Source: CBDCVY01 sp965223245 (lineage in GTDB: Bacteria > Nitrospinota > Nitrospinia > Nitrospinales > Nitrospinaceae). Taken from it: a DNA stretch of 64,000 nt. The position numbers and the translations under genes are program-made. Shown in pieces: positions 17,136 to 26,118 of the stretch (the first letter of the stretch is position 1; every line of letters starts with the position of its first letter). Under the pieces are notes generated by a model. It had not been told where the DNA came from and ran no database searches. It saw only the letters and a list, made by a program, of their open reading frames with translations. The stretch lies in NCBI GenBank assembly GCA_965223245.1, contig CBDCVY010000013.1, forward strand, positions 1,054,001 to 1,118,000, read 5' to 3'.

Positions 17136-19535
17136 ATGACCACCCCGCCTAAATACAAAGTTTATAAAGGTTATAACTTTAGAGTTTTAGAAATTCCTGG
17201 ATTTGATTCCATTTGTTTTGGGTGTCCACCAGGGATCGTTAAGGATTTTTCGCGGCGAAATAAAGACCTTCCTTCAAAATACTTTCTCCCACTGAGAACC
17301 TTTGTTAAAGGAAAAAATTATTTTGATTTTGAGTTTATTGTGTATAGTTTTTTGTTTGTAAAAAACCAAAAATCAAAAATATCTATTTATTGTACTTCTG
17401 ACCAGAAGAAACGTTTTAAATCAATTATAAATGAGACATTATTCGGGCCTACATTTAAAAATATGCTGCTGGCTCAATTTAGAAAAATTGAACGAAATTC
17501 TGAGTTTTCATATAAAGAAAAAAATCAATTTCGAAAATTAATATCGGGTTTATCAACTAATGTTGATCTTGCTAGAATTGTTAAACAATTACTTGAGAGT
17601 AATGAAAAAGAAAAAACCATCCATTCAAATTTAGAAAACTATTTTAAGGGTTTTTTGAAAAATGAGCCGTGGTTATATAAAAAGAAAATCCCTTCCATAG
17701 TAAACCAATTCGCAAAAAATTATTTTCTTTGTCTGCATTTAAAAAACGAAATGGATTTGTTTGTGCTTGCCAAAGAAAGCGATAGAAGTAAATTTATTGA
17801 TAATTTGGTGCAATTTCATTTGTTAGACATTCAAGAGTCGCTAACAATTTCTGGAGCCGAAGATAAAAGAAAAAAGCTTAATATTTCCCAAGTGCAACCA
17901 GCAATTTTTGAGATTTCTGTTAAGAATAAACCCATTTGTAAAATAGATATTTTGCATTTAGATCCTCCCCCTCGTCCAGAAAAAATTGTGTCGATTGAGA
18001 AACCTCTTATGGGAGTGACTTACTTGGGGGTTGGTTCTGGGTTTAGCCATAATAGACAGAATAGTTCATTGATAGTGTGGGTGGACGGTAAGGGGATTAT
18101 GGTTGATGCTTATAGTGATAATAACGAAACTATGTTGAGCTATGGAATTGCAAGTAATGAAATTAGTTATATGTTTCTTACTCACGTGCATTCAGACCAT
18201 GATTCAGGATTTATTGAAAAGATTCTATCGGGCCAGCGTATTAAACTTATTACTTCTCGAATAATTTTTGAGAGTTTTTTGAGAAAGATTCAAGGAATCA
18301 CAAGGTTTCCAACGGAGGTGATTGAAAGTTTTATTGATTTTTTTGAGGTTGAACCGGATAAGAGAATTAAACTGCCTGGGTTCAAAAATACTTATCTTGA
18401 TTTTGATTACTCCTTACACTCGATTCCCACTGGTAGATTCCGTCTTGTATATCGAGTGAATGGAAAGGAAAAAGTTGTCAGTCATTCAGGCGATACGAAG
18501 TTTGATATTGAAATGGTTCGGCAATGGTGGAAGCAAGGCGTTTTCAGTGAAAAAAGAAGAGATGGAATTTTAGGTTTTATATGGGATGCTGACTTGGTGG
18601 TTCAGGAAGTAGGAGGGGGTGTTCTGCATACAAATTTGGGTTCCCTCAGTTATTTAGCTCCATCAACCATGAAAAAAACTGTTCTAGTTCATCAACATAA
18701 AGATCCTTTGCCACATCCCTTATTTCGGTTTGCAGAGGAAGGTAAAACGGATGTTCTCATTAAACAAAAGAATTCCAATAAACAAACTTTGGCTGAATTC
18801 CTGAAAGAGGTGGCTTTGTTTGATAAAGTTAGTTCCAAAGAGTTAAAAGAGATTGTAAACGGATCTTCTACGATTAAAAAGAAAAGTGGTGAAATAGTTT
18901 TTTCAAAGAACGAAGTGGGTGATTCATTTTATATAATTATTGAAGGTTTTGCTGAAGTTCGGTTGAATCGTGATAAGTATGCTATTTATGAAAAAGGGAT
19001 GTTTTTTGGTGAGCTTGCAGTTTCAACAGAAAACCCCCAAAGGCGTGGAACCGTAAGAGCCCTTTCACCAATGACATTGGTGAAAATTCCCAAGAGATTT
19101 TACCGGGAAGGAATATTTCCGAAAATAGTGGATGAATTTTACCATTTAGGGAATTATTTCAATAAATTTATTCGCCCGGGTTTGGTGGCTTCTTTGGGTT
19201 TTGGTGATGTCGCCCACTGGAAAAGAGGAGAACCTTTATTTTCAAATGGTTTAGAGGATGGGCAGGCCTATGTTTTGATTTCAGGTCAAATAAAAGTTCG
19301 GATCCCTAAACGAAAAACCGTTGCTTTTCTATCTAGTGGGGATATTATGGGCGATCTTCCAAATTGGAAAAAGTTTCCATCTGTCTCACAAATTTCTGCT
19401 GATAGTGATCGTGTATTAGCAGTAAAAATAACGAAAAATCATTTGGGAGATTTATTAAAGCTTTACCCCTCATTTTGGGGTACGGTGTACCATAAGTTAA
19501 AAAGATTGGATGTTGCTTTACATAATTCTCTCTAA
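17136..19535 (+). CDS. MBL-fold protein with two cyclic-nucleotide-binding domains
   Basis: A 799-residue cytosolic protein with no signal peptide. Residues 1-280 match no family I know; they include a beta-rich start and long charged helices. Residues 292-530 are a metallo-beta-lactamase fold with THVHSDHDSG (H350, H352, D354, H355), a possible ligand in SHSGDTKFD (449-457) and late histidines H520/H521. Residues about 555-655 form a cyclic-nucleotide-binding barrel with a phosphate-cassette-like FFGELAV and RRGTVRA. Residues about 685-785 look like a second, weaker barrel (GDIMGDLPNW, no arginine cassette). It may be a nucleotide-controlled hydrolase. The start is five bases after der. Function unknown; the domain order is the main observation. 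Confidence 0.82.
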   Translation: MTTPPKYKVYKGYNFRVLEIPGFDSICFGCPPGIVKDFSRRNKDLPSKYFLPLRTFVKGKNYFDFEFIVYSFLFVKNQKSKISIYCTSDQKKRFKSIINETLFGPTFKNMLLAQFRKIERNSEFSYKEKNQFRKLISGLSTNVDLARIVKQLLESNEKEKTIHSNLENYFKGFLKNEPWLYKKKIPSIVNQFAKNYFLCLHLKNEMDLFVLAKESDRSKFIDNLVQFHLLDIQESLTISGAEDKRKKLNISQVQPAIFEISVKNKPICKIDILHLDPPPRPEKIVSIEKPLMGVTYLGVGSGFSHNRQNSSLIVWVDGKGIMVDAYSDNNETMLSYGIASNEISYMFLTHVHSDHDSGFIEKILSGQRIKLITSRIIFESFLRKIQGITRFPTEVIESFIDFFEVEPDKRIKLPGFKNTYLDFDYSLHSIPTGRFRLVYRVNGKEKVVSHSGDTKFDIEMVRQWWKQGVFSEKRRDGILGFIWDADLVVQEVGGGVLHTNLGSLSYLAPSTMKKTVLVHQHKDPLPHPLFRFAEEGKTDVLIKQKNSNKQTLAEFLKEVALFDKVSSKELKEIVNGSSTIKKKSGEIVFSKNEVGDSFYIIIEGFAEVRLNRDKYAIYEKGMFFGELAVSTENPQRRGTVRALSPMTLVKIPKRFYREGIFPKIVDEFYHLGNYFNKFIRPGLVASLGFGDVAHWKRGEPLFSNGLEDGQAYVLISGQIKVRIPKRKTVAFLSSGDIMGDLPNWKKFPSVSQISADSDRVLAVKITKNHLGDLLKLYPSFWGTVYHKLKRLDVALHNSL

Positions 19536-19554
19536 AATTTAGAGGGTATAAACT

Positions 19555-19583
19555 TGATCAAACCTTTGACTAACTATAAAATA
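19555..19583 (+). promoter_or_regulatory. Candidate promoter of the EF-G paralogue operon
   Basis: TTGATC at 19555-19560, 17 bases, TAAAAT at 19578-19583. A small hairpin (AGACTA with TAGTCT) lies further down, just ahead of the ribosome site GAGGGAAG at the start of the gene, where it could affect translation. Confidence 0.5.
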
Positions 19584-19666
19584 TGTGCTTTCTTGTGTAA
19601 AATCTAACCTATTTCAAATCTAACTGGAGGGTGTAGACTAAAGCCCCCATAGTCTGTGAGGGAAGT

Positions 19667-21763
19667 ATGAAAACGTATAAACCGCAACAGATCAGGAACG
19701 TTGGAATTATTGGCCATGGTGGATCCGGTAAGACTTCGATGGTAGAAGCTTTATTATTTTCTACAGGAGTTTCGGACCGAATTGGAAAGGTTGGAGATAA
19801 TTCCTCAATCATGGACTATGACCCTGATGAAATTAAGCGCGGGCATTCGATAAATGCTTCATTTGCTTTTTTTGAATGGGAAAAGCATAAAATTAATATT
19901 TTAGATACTCCAGGGGAAAATAATTTTATTGCAGATACACCGGGTTGTATTCGAGTGGTGGATGGGGCCGTGGTTGTCATAGGAGCTGATTATGGGGTAC
20001 AGTTTTACACTGAAAAAGTGTGGCAGTGGGCTGATGAGAAATCTTTACAGCGAATAATTTTCATAAACAAAATGGATAGCGAAAAAGCTTCTCTTAAGTC
20101 CGTATTAGATTCAATAAAAAAGAAGCTTAAAGTCCAACCTTTATTAACTCAAATTCCTGTGGGACAGGGAGAAGATTTTTCGGGAATTGTGGATTTAATT
20201 GAAAAAAAATTCTATTCATATGAAAAAGGTGGAAAGGGAATTGGTAAATCCGAAGAAATTCCTAGTGAACTAAAGGATGAAGTCGAAGAGAGCACTGCAG
20301 AATTATATGAAGTGGTTGCAGAGGCAGATGATGAATTAGTTGAGATTTACCTGGAAAAAGGCGAGTTGACCGAAGAGCAGTTTAATGCGGGGTTGCAAGC
20401 CGGGATAAAAAGTGGACAACTTGTGCCAGTGTTGATTGGATCTGCTACTCTAAATATTGGAACAGATAGAATTTTAAAAGCCATTGTGGATTATCTTCCT
20501 TCCCCTGATAATCGTTCCCCTGAACCCGCAAATTCAATAAAGGACAAACAAGAAATTGAGGTTTCTACGGATAGTGAGCAACCTTTTTCAGGCTTAGTTT
20601 TTAAAACGTTTGCTGACCCCTATGCCGGGAAGCTTACTTTGTTCCGTATTTTTTCAGGCAGTATTAAACCGGATACCAATGTTTATAATTCAACGCATGA
20701 AACAAATGAGAGAATAGGGCAGCTGTTTGCGTTGCAGGGAAAAAAACAAGAGCAGGTATCAGAGGCGTATGCTGGGGATATAGTAGGTGTGGCAAAATTG
20801 AAAACTACCGCCACCGGCGACTCATTAACTGCATCTGATAAAGGAGTTATTTTTAAAGAATTAATATTTCCTAACCCTGTTCTTGCCCGAGCTGTAGTTC
20901 CTAAAACTCGTGCCGATGAGGAAAAAATTAGTAATGCGTTAGGACGTCTTAAAGAAGAAGACCCTACTTTAAAAGTTGAGCGTGATCCGCAGACAAATGA
21001 GCTTCTCATTTCAGGTATGGGATCCGAACATTTAGATGTCATTATTGAACGTCTGAAAAGAAGGTTTGGTGTTGAGGTGGATGTAAAGGCACCAAAAGTT
21101 CCCTATCGAGAAACCATCCGCGGATCTACCAAAGTACAAGGAAAACATAAAAAGCAATCCGGAGGTCGAGGTCAGTATGGAGATGCATGGTTAGAAATTT
21201 CTCCTCTTCCTAAAGGAGGAGGTTTTGAATTTGAGAATCGTATCGTTGGAGGTGCAATTCCAAAAACTTATATTCCTGCAGTTGAAAAGGGTGTTCAGGA
21301 AGCTATGGCAGGAGGCGTGCTCGCTAATTATCCAATGGTTGATGTGAAAGTGGCTGTGTATGATGGCTCCTATCATGATGTAGATTCCTCAGAAATGGCC
21401 TTTAAGATTGCGGGCTCGATTGGTTTTAAAAAAGGAGTTTTAGAGTGTAAGCCCATTTTATTGGAACCGGTAATGTTGATAGAAATTAGTGTTCCAAGTG
21501 AATTTGTTGGGGATGTAATGGGAGATTTGAATTCTAAGCGCGGAAAGGTTTTGGGGGTTGATGCTGGTGAAGATACTCAAAAAATTAAAGCGCATGTCCC
21601 AATGGCTTCTATATTAAATTATGCTCCTGAATTAAGAGCTCTTACTAGTGGTCGAGGATTTTTTGTCCTTGAATTTGATCATTATGATGATGTCCCTGAA
21701 CATTTAATCACTAAGATTATTGAAGAATCAAAAAAAGAAAAAGAAGAAGAACAACATCACTAA
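19667..21763 (+). CDS. Elongation factor G paralogue (EF-G2-like)
   Basis: A 698-residue EF-G relative with all five domains. The P-loop is GHGGSGKTS (16-24) instead of the canonical AHIDAGKTT, switch I reads RGHSI (58-62), and NKMD is intact. The G3 motif reads DTPGENNF (80-87): the residue equivalent to the catalytic histidine of canonical EF-G (DTPGHVDF) is glutamate, E84. Domain IV carries GGRGQYGDAWLEI. Such paralogues (FusA2/EF-G-like) are known to differ in GTP hydrolysis and function, and several do not support elongation. A good ribosome site (GAGGGAAG) precedes the ATG. It is followed by an IHF/HU gene and a MerR gene. No canonical fusA or ribosomal protein neighbour is present, which supports the paralogue call. 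Confidence 0.87.
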   Translation: MKTYKPQQIRNVGIIGHGGSGKTSMVEALLFSTGVSDRIGKVGDNSSIMDYDPDEIKRGHSINASFAFFEWEKHKINILDTPGENNFIADTPGCIRVVDGAVVVIGADYGVQFYTEKVWQWADEKSLQRIIFINKMDSEKASLKSVLDSIKKKLKVQPLLTQIPVGQGEDFSGIVDLIEKKFYSYEKGGKGIGKSEEIPSELKDEVEESTAELYEVVAEADDELVEIYLEKGELTEEQFNAGLQAGIKSGQLVPVLIGSATLNIGTDRILKAIVDYLPSPDNRSPEPANSIKDKQEIEVSTDSEQPFSGLVFKTFADPYAGKLTLFRIFSGSIKPDTNVYNSTHETNERIGQLFALQGKKQEQVSEAYAGDIVGVAKLKTTATGDSLTASDKGVIFKELIFPNPVLARAVVPKTRADEEKISNALGRLKEEDPTLKVERDPQTNELLISGMGSEHLDVIIERLKRRFGVEVDVKAPKVPYRETIRGSTKVQGKHKKQSGGRGQYGDAWLEISPLPKGGGFEFENRIVGGAIPKTYIPAVEKGVQEAMAGGVLANYPMVDVKVAVYDGSYHDVDSSEMAFKIAGSIGFKKGVLECKPILLEPVMLIEISVPSEFVGDVMGDLNSKRGKVLGVDAGEDTQKIKAHVPMASILNYAPELRALTSGRGFFVLEFDHYDDVPEHLITKIIEESKKEKEEEQHH

Positions 21764-21777
21764 ATAGAATAAAAAAT

Positions 21778-22083
21778 ATGGTTAAAGGAACCGAAATTGG
21801 TACTGTAGTAAAATCTGATTTGGTAGATCGAGTTTATGAAAAAGTTGGATTTACTCGCAAACAGGCCGCAGATGCTGTGAACATTATTTTTGATGAAATA
21901 AAAAGCGCTTTAAGTAAAGGTGAAGATGTTCGTATTGTAGGGTTTGCCAATTTTCACCTAAGAAATAAGAAAGCACGAAATGCAAGAAACCCCAAAACGG
22001 GTGAACCTGTAGAAATTTCTGCTCGCAGGGTTCTGACCTTTAAGCCAAGTAAACATTTAATTCACTCAACCAATGGGGATTAA
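21778..22083 (+). CDS. IHF/HU-family DNA-bending protein, IhfA-like
   Basis: A 101-residue DNA-bending protein. The beta-arm carries RNARNPKTGEPVEISARRVLTF, whose central part (RNPKTGEP) inserts into the minor groove; GFANFHLR precedes it. It is closer to the IHF alpha chain than to HU by the ARRV ending. It starts 15 bases after the EF-G paralogue and is followed at once by a MerR-type gene; ihfA followed by merR is a recurrent pair in proteobacteria-like genomes. Partner subunit not in the window. Confidence 0.93.
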   Translation: MVKGTEIGTVVKSDLVDRVYEKVGFTRKQAADAVNIIFDEIKSALSKGEDVRIVGFANFHLRNKKARNARNPKTGEPVEISARRVLTFKPSKHLIHSTNGD

Positions 22084-22084
22084 C

Positions 22085-22450
22085 ATGAACCCATCCATTC
22101 CGGATAAACTTTTTTTTAAAATTGGTGAAGTTTCTGAAATTACAGGTATTGAGCAACATGTCCTTCGTTACTGGGAAGAAGAATTTGAAATATTAAACCC
22201 TGATAAGAATCCTTCCGGGCAACGACTTTACCAAAAAAAAGACATTGAGCAAGTTCTTGAAATTAAAAACCTGCTTTATACAGAGCGTTTTACAATTGAA
22301 GGTGCTCAGAAACGTCTAAAAAATAAGAATCGAAAAGCCAATCAACTAGACTTTGGATTTGAAAAGGAAGTATTTAATGACTGGCGAAAAAAAATGAAGA
22401 GCGAGCTCAAATCCATTCTTAAAATCCTCGATAAAAAAAGTTATCGGTAA
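22085..22450 (+). CDS. MerR family transcriptional regulator
   Basis: About 121 residues. The winged-helix N-terminus contains FKIGEVSEITGIEQHVLRYW, the recognition helix and wing of MerR proteins, then GQRLYQKKDIEQVLEIKNLL. The short lysine-rich tail has no ligand domain or metal cysteines, so it belongs to the small group that follows ihfA. I choose the ATG at 22085 with GGGG eight bases upstream; an ATG at 22073 would overlap the previous gene by 11 bases. The target is unknown. Confidence 0.88.
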   Translation: MNPSIPDKLFFKIGEVSEITGIEQHVLRYWEEEFEILNPDKNPSGQRLYQKKDIEQVLEIKNLLYTERFTIEGAQKRLKNKNRKANQLDFGFEKEVFNDWRKKMKSELKSILKILDKKSYR

Positions 22451-22535
22451 ACCACCTTTCTTTTTATTCTAAACAACCCTATTTTGTTTTCTCATGGTTT
22501 TTGATAAGGTGTAGTAATACATTTATGAGGTTGCT

Positions 22536-24146
22536 GTGTCTTTTTTTTCAAAATCTACAATTTACGTGTTTTTCATTTCTATTTTGATAGTTCATGGAAA
22601 TGCTAATTCTACACATTTAGGAAAAACAGAGGGTACAAAGCAAAAGGGAAAAAGACCTTTTTATGCTTTCCCCGGAAATTATGGAGAACAGGTCAATCAA
22701 TTAAAAGATATGTTTAAAAACTCTTTTGGTTATGAATTGTTGGATTTAGATGAAAGTTGGCGACCTCAAGAAATTAAAAACTTCCATAAGGCTTTTGAAA
22801 AATTACCTTCTAATTTTTATCGAATACCAGGACTCAAGGGATTTTATAGAGCGAGTAAAATCCGTGTTCCCGGTACACAATCAATAAATGATGAAGTTCC
22901 TGCAGCAACCTTTCCTAGCTATTCAACGATTTATCGAAAGCGCGTCAAAAAATATATGGTTGAAGTTTCTGATGATCCGTTACGGATTGAGCTATACAAT
23001 TCTTTATTTTATGAGGACCAGGAGGATTTTTTTAATATTGTTCATCATGAAATGGGGCATGTTTATGATATTGCCAATAAGTTCCTTAGCTATTCTGAGG
23101 ATTGGTTAAAAATAACAAAATTTCAGCTAATTCATATCCCTGCGTTGGACGGAAAAGAAGATAGTGACTTTGTTTACGTGTTTTTGGATAATTCAGAAGT
23201 TGAGAATTATGCTCCTATTTCTGATCGAAACTTACCAACTTATTCTCGAAGTAATCCTCAGGAAGATTTTGCTAACTCAGTGGCGGGCTATATACATTAT
23301 CCCTTGTTTAAATATTCTAATCCAAAACGATATGATTTCTTAAAAGAAAAAGTGTTTCAGGGATTTGAGTATTTTAAGGAAATTCATAAAGGGAACTCAT
23401 ATGATGAAATAATGCTGGGAGAATTTGAAAAAGCTTTAAATGCCAAACAAGAGGAAAACCTTTTAAAGCTTTCCATTGAAAGTAGCCGCTTAATTAAACC
23501 CGAATTAGAAACAAAAATTGTGAATATGTTGGTTGAAAAGTCACAAGGAAATACTGATCCTAAAATTGACCTTAACCTGGCAATTTCAAGTTGTTACTTT
23601 TATGATCCTGGTGCACTAAAATTTCGTAAAGATCTATTTGCGAAACATAAGATCCGTGTTGCGGATCTTATGAAAAACTTTCATTGTCGACGTATGGGGC
23701 GACAGATGTTTGAAGATACTGTTGCGCAATGGGCTGTGATGAATTTGCATTTTTATAGAGATGATAAGGGGAGTTGGATCCAGTTTCATGATCCATTAGC
23801 CTTGCAGTCGCAGTCAAGAGGATTTTTTACCAGTTACAGGTGGACCTTGAATCAGGAAGGGCCTAACGGATTGCGAGTTCTGGTTAAGGGGCAAACTGAG
23901 GGTCAAAATAAGGCTAATGGATCAGTTAAGGTAAATCTAAAGAATACAGCCTCTAATCCCTTTGAAATACCAATGGGGGAAAAACTAATTCTAGAGGTGG
24001 GAGCTCACAGAATTCATCCTCAAACGGGAAAATCATTTGATTCTCCATTTGCAAGGATTCGATTTGTAGTCCAACCTTGGTTTAAATACATAGGCCCGGA
24101 AAATCCGAGTTTGGAGATTGAATTTCCTCAAATTTCTAAAAATTAA
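22536..24146 (+). CDS. Putative secreted zinc metalloprotease
   Basis: A 536-residue protein that starts with GTG (GAGG eight bases upstream) and an N-terminal signal sequence (YVFFISILIVHGNA). The zinc motif is HEMGH at 171-175, preceded by FFNIVH. About 70 residues on, NPQEDFANSVAGY (240-252) offers a glutamate or aspartate as third ligand, as in several secreted zincins where PxEDFA is conserved. The C-terminal half (300-536) is helical and then beta-rich, with no family I recognise. Likely exported to the periplasm or outside; substrate unknown. It follows merR after an 85-base gap and converges with the DUF1566 gene. Confidence 0.6.
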   Translation: MSFFSKSTIYVFFISILIVHGNANSTHLGKTEGTKQKGKRPFYAFPGNYGEQVNQLKDMFKNSFGYELLDLDESWRPQEIKNFHKAFEKLPSNFYRIPGLKGFYRASKIRVPGTQSINDEVPAATFPSYSTIYRKRVKKYMVEVSDDPLRIELYNSLFYEDQEDFFNIVHHEMGHVYDIANKFLSYSEDWLKITKFQLIHIPALDGKEDSDFVYVFLDNSEVENYAPISDRNLPTYSRSNPQEDFANSVAGYIHYPLFKYSNPKRYDFLKEKVFQGFEYFKEIHKGNSYDEIMLGEFEKALNAKQEENLLKLSIESSRLIKPELETKIVNMLVEKSQGNTDPKIDLNLAISSCYFYDPGALKFRKDLFAKHKIRVADLMKNFHCRRMGRQMFEDTVAQWAVMNLHFYRDDKGSWIQFHDPLALQSQSRGFFTSYRWTLNQEGPNGLRVLVKGQTEGQNKANGSVKVNLKNTASNPFEIPMGEKLILEVGAHRIHPQTGKSFDSPFARIRFVVQPWFKYIGPENPSLEIEFPQISKN

Positions 24147-24154
24147 GACTCCTT

Positions 24155-24577
24155 CTAAGGAAGGTCTCGAACCAGTCTAACCGCCATGTTTAAGTTTGCG
24201 TATTGGGAAGGCCAGACTTTTACTCCATCCTCATATTGAATCACAAGAGCCGATGAATCCTTAATATCTTCTGTCCAAGTTACCCCTGCGCTTCCTGGCT
24301 CAAAAATAGGATCTAAATAAATTTCGTCACCATATTTGTCTTTATTGATTTTCTCAAGATCAAATAGACTCCAAGCTTCATTTTCAAAGGGAAATCGCCA
24401 ATTTTCGTAACCCCCCAAGCGTTCTAAGTTTACAATCTGCATGTACTCATGACCGGAAAACCAGTTTTTCCATTTTTTTGTGTCTTGAAGCGAATCTGTT
24501 TTTTTCCACATAAGATTCATTTTATTATCAGTGATAGTTCCATTTCCGTTATCTATAAAGCGATTATCGTCAGTCAT
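24155..24577 (-). CDS. DUF1566 (Lcl C-terminal-like) domain protein
   Basis: A 140-residue stand-alone DUF1566 domain. Marks are RFIDNGNGTITDNKMNLMWKK at the start (only the family core GNGTITDN and LMW matters), GGYENWRFPFENEAWSLF and VRLVRDLP at the end. This domain closes the Legionella collagen-like adhesin Lcl, where it has a C-type-lectin-like role, but it also occurs alone in many bacteria. No signal peptide is visible, so it may be cytosolic or secreted by another route. It lies 12 bases after the aldehyde dehydrogenase gene and may share its transcript. Function unknown. Confidence 0.8.
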   Translation of the reverse strand: MTDDNRFIDNGNGTITDNKMNLMWKKTDSLQDTKKWKNWFSGHEYMQIVNLERLGGYENWRFPFENEAWSLFDLEKINKDKYGDEIYLDPIFEPGSAGVTWTEDIKDSSALVIQYEDGVKVWPSQYANLNMAVRLVRDLP

Positions 24578-24589
24578 AATTTTCTATTT

Positions 24590-26020
24590 CTAATCCATAT
24601 AATTGTTTAATACTAATAGTTTAGGTTCTGTCATCTCCTCAATACTATACTTAATTCCCTCACGCCCAAATCCAGAATCTTTGACTCCTCCATAAGGCAT
24701 GTTATCGACACGGAAAGTGGGTACATCATTCAGTACCACACCGCCAACATCCAACTGGTTAAAACCAGACATTGCTTTATCGAGTTGATTTGTAAAAATA
24801 CCTGCCTGCAACCCAAAGTCAGAATCATTGATGGAATTAACGGCTTGTTGAAAATCTGAGTAAGGCTCTAAAACTAAAACGGGACCAAAGGCCTCTGCGC
24901 AAACTACTTTGTTATTGGAATTGACATTAGTAAGTATCGTTGGTTCATAAAAGGTTCCATCTCGATTTCCTCCTGCAATCAGATCGGCACCTCCATCAAG
25001 TGCCTCATTAATCCAGGATTCAATTCTCTCAGCATTTTCATTGTCAATTAATGGCCCAAGTGTTACATGGTCTTCCAATGGGTTTCCTTTTTTTAGTTTT
25101 TCTGTTTCCTGGATTAAGAGTTCTTTGAATTCATTAAAGCAGGATTCATGCACATAGGTCCTTTGAACTGAGATGCATACCTGCCCCGAATAGGCGAAAG
25201 CTCCAAAGCATACTTTTTTTGCAGCAAAATTTAAATCTGCATCAGGTTCGATCACAACTCCAGCATTACCACCCAATTCTAAAGTGACTTTTTTCTTACC
25301 AGCTCTTTTTTTGATATCCCAACCCACAGGTGGACTTCCAGTGAAAGAAACCATCTTTAATCGGGAATCTTCAACTAGAGCTGTGGCATTTTTGCTTTTA
25401 CAAGGTAAAACACTAAAACTTCCTTCTACTGCATCGGTATTCATAATTACTTCCCCCAGCAAAAGTGCTGTGAGGGGTGTAGCGGAAGAGGGTTTTAAAA
25501 CAATTGGATTGCCACAAGCTAATGCAGGAGCAACTTTATGCGCTACTAAATTAAGTGGAAAATTAAATGGAGAAATCCCGGAGATGGGACCAATTGGAAA
25601 CCTTTTTACCAAACCTGTTTTTCCATTAGAGGCTTCCGTTATATCTAGTGTTAGGAGCTCCCCATGAATTCTTTTCGCCTCCTCGGCGGCAATTGAGAAT
25701 GTTGAAATTGAACGTGCCACTTCACCTCGAGCATAAACCACGGGTTTTCCCGATTCTTGGGCGATAATTGACGCAAATTCTTCCTGTCGCTCTCTTATGC
25801 CCTCAGCAATTTGAGTGCATATTCGACTACGGATAAAAGCTGGAAGCTTTTTTGTTTTTTTAAACGCTTCAACAGCTAAATCAATAGCTTGCTCAATTTC
25901 GCTAGATCCAGCTAAGGCTACCTCTGCAAACACTTCTTGCGTAAAGGGATTCATAACCGGCAATGTTTCTATGGAGTTTTTCCATTCTTTACCTAATAGA
26001 AATTTGTGCGGCTGAGTCAT
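24590..26020 (-). CDS. NAD(P)-dependent aldehyde dehydrogenase
   Basis: An aldehyde dehydrogenase of about 476 aa. Using the ATG at 26020 as residue 1, the catalytic cysteine is C282 (SGQVCIS), the general base E248 (LELGGN) and the oxyanion asparagine N153 (SPFNFPLN); the coenzyme loop is FTGSPPVGW. The closing RVDNMPYGGVKDSGFGREG is standard. It oxidises an aldehyde to the acid; among families it sits near the lactaldehyde/phosphonoacetaldehyde type, but the substrate is not readable. A GTG at 26029 is an alternative start; neither has a strong ribosome site. It is followed by a DUF1566 gene, 90 bases downstream of the NtrY kinase on the same strand. Confidence 0.9.
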   Translation of the reverse strand: MTQPHKFLLGKEWKNSIETLPVMNPFTQEVFAEVALAGSSEIEQAIDLAVEAFKKTKKLPAFIRSRICTQIAEGIRERQEEFASIIAQESGKPVVYARGEVARSISTFSIAAEEAKRIHGELLTLDITEASNGKTGLVKRFPIGPISGISPFNFPLNLVAHKVAPALACGNPIVLKPSSATPLTALLLGEVIMNTDAVEGSFSVLPCKSKNATALVEDSRLKMVSFTGSPPVGWDIKKRAGKKKVTLELGGNAGVVIEPDADLNFAAKKVCFGAFAYSGQVCISVQRTYVHESCFNEFKELLIQETEKLKKGNPLEDHVTLGPLIDNENAERIESWINEALDGGADLIAGGNRDGTFYEPTILTNVNSNNKVVCAEAFGPVLVLEPYSDFQQAVNSINDSDFGLQAGIFTNQLDKAMSGFNQLDVGGVVLNDVPTFRVDNMPYGGVKDSGFGREGIKYSIEEMTEPKLLVLNNYMD

Positions 26021-26118
26021 ATTTTTCACTAAAATGATTTAGAAATTTTGTGGGTCCTATTTTATATTAAATTAAAAAAGATTCAATCTAGCTGGTCAAG
26101 GAAAAACAAATTCGTAGG

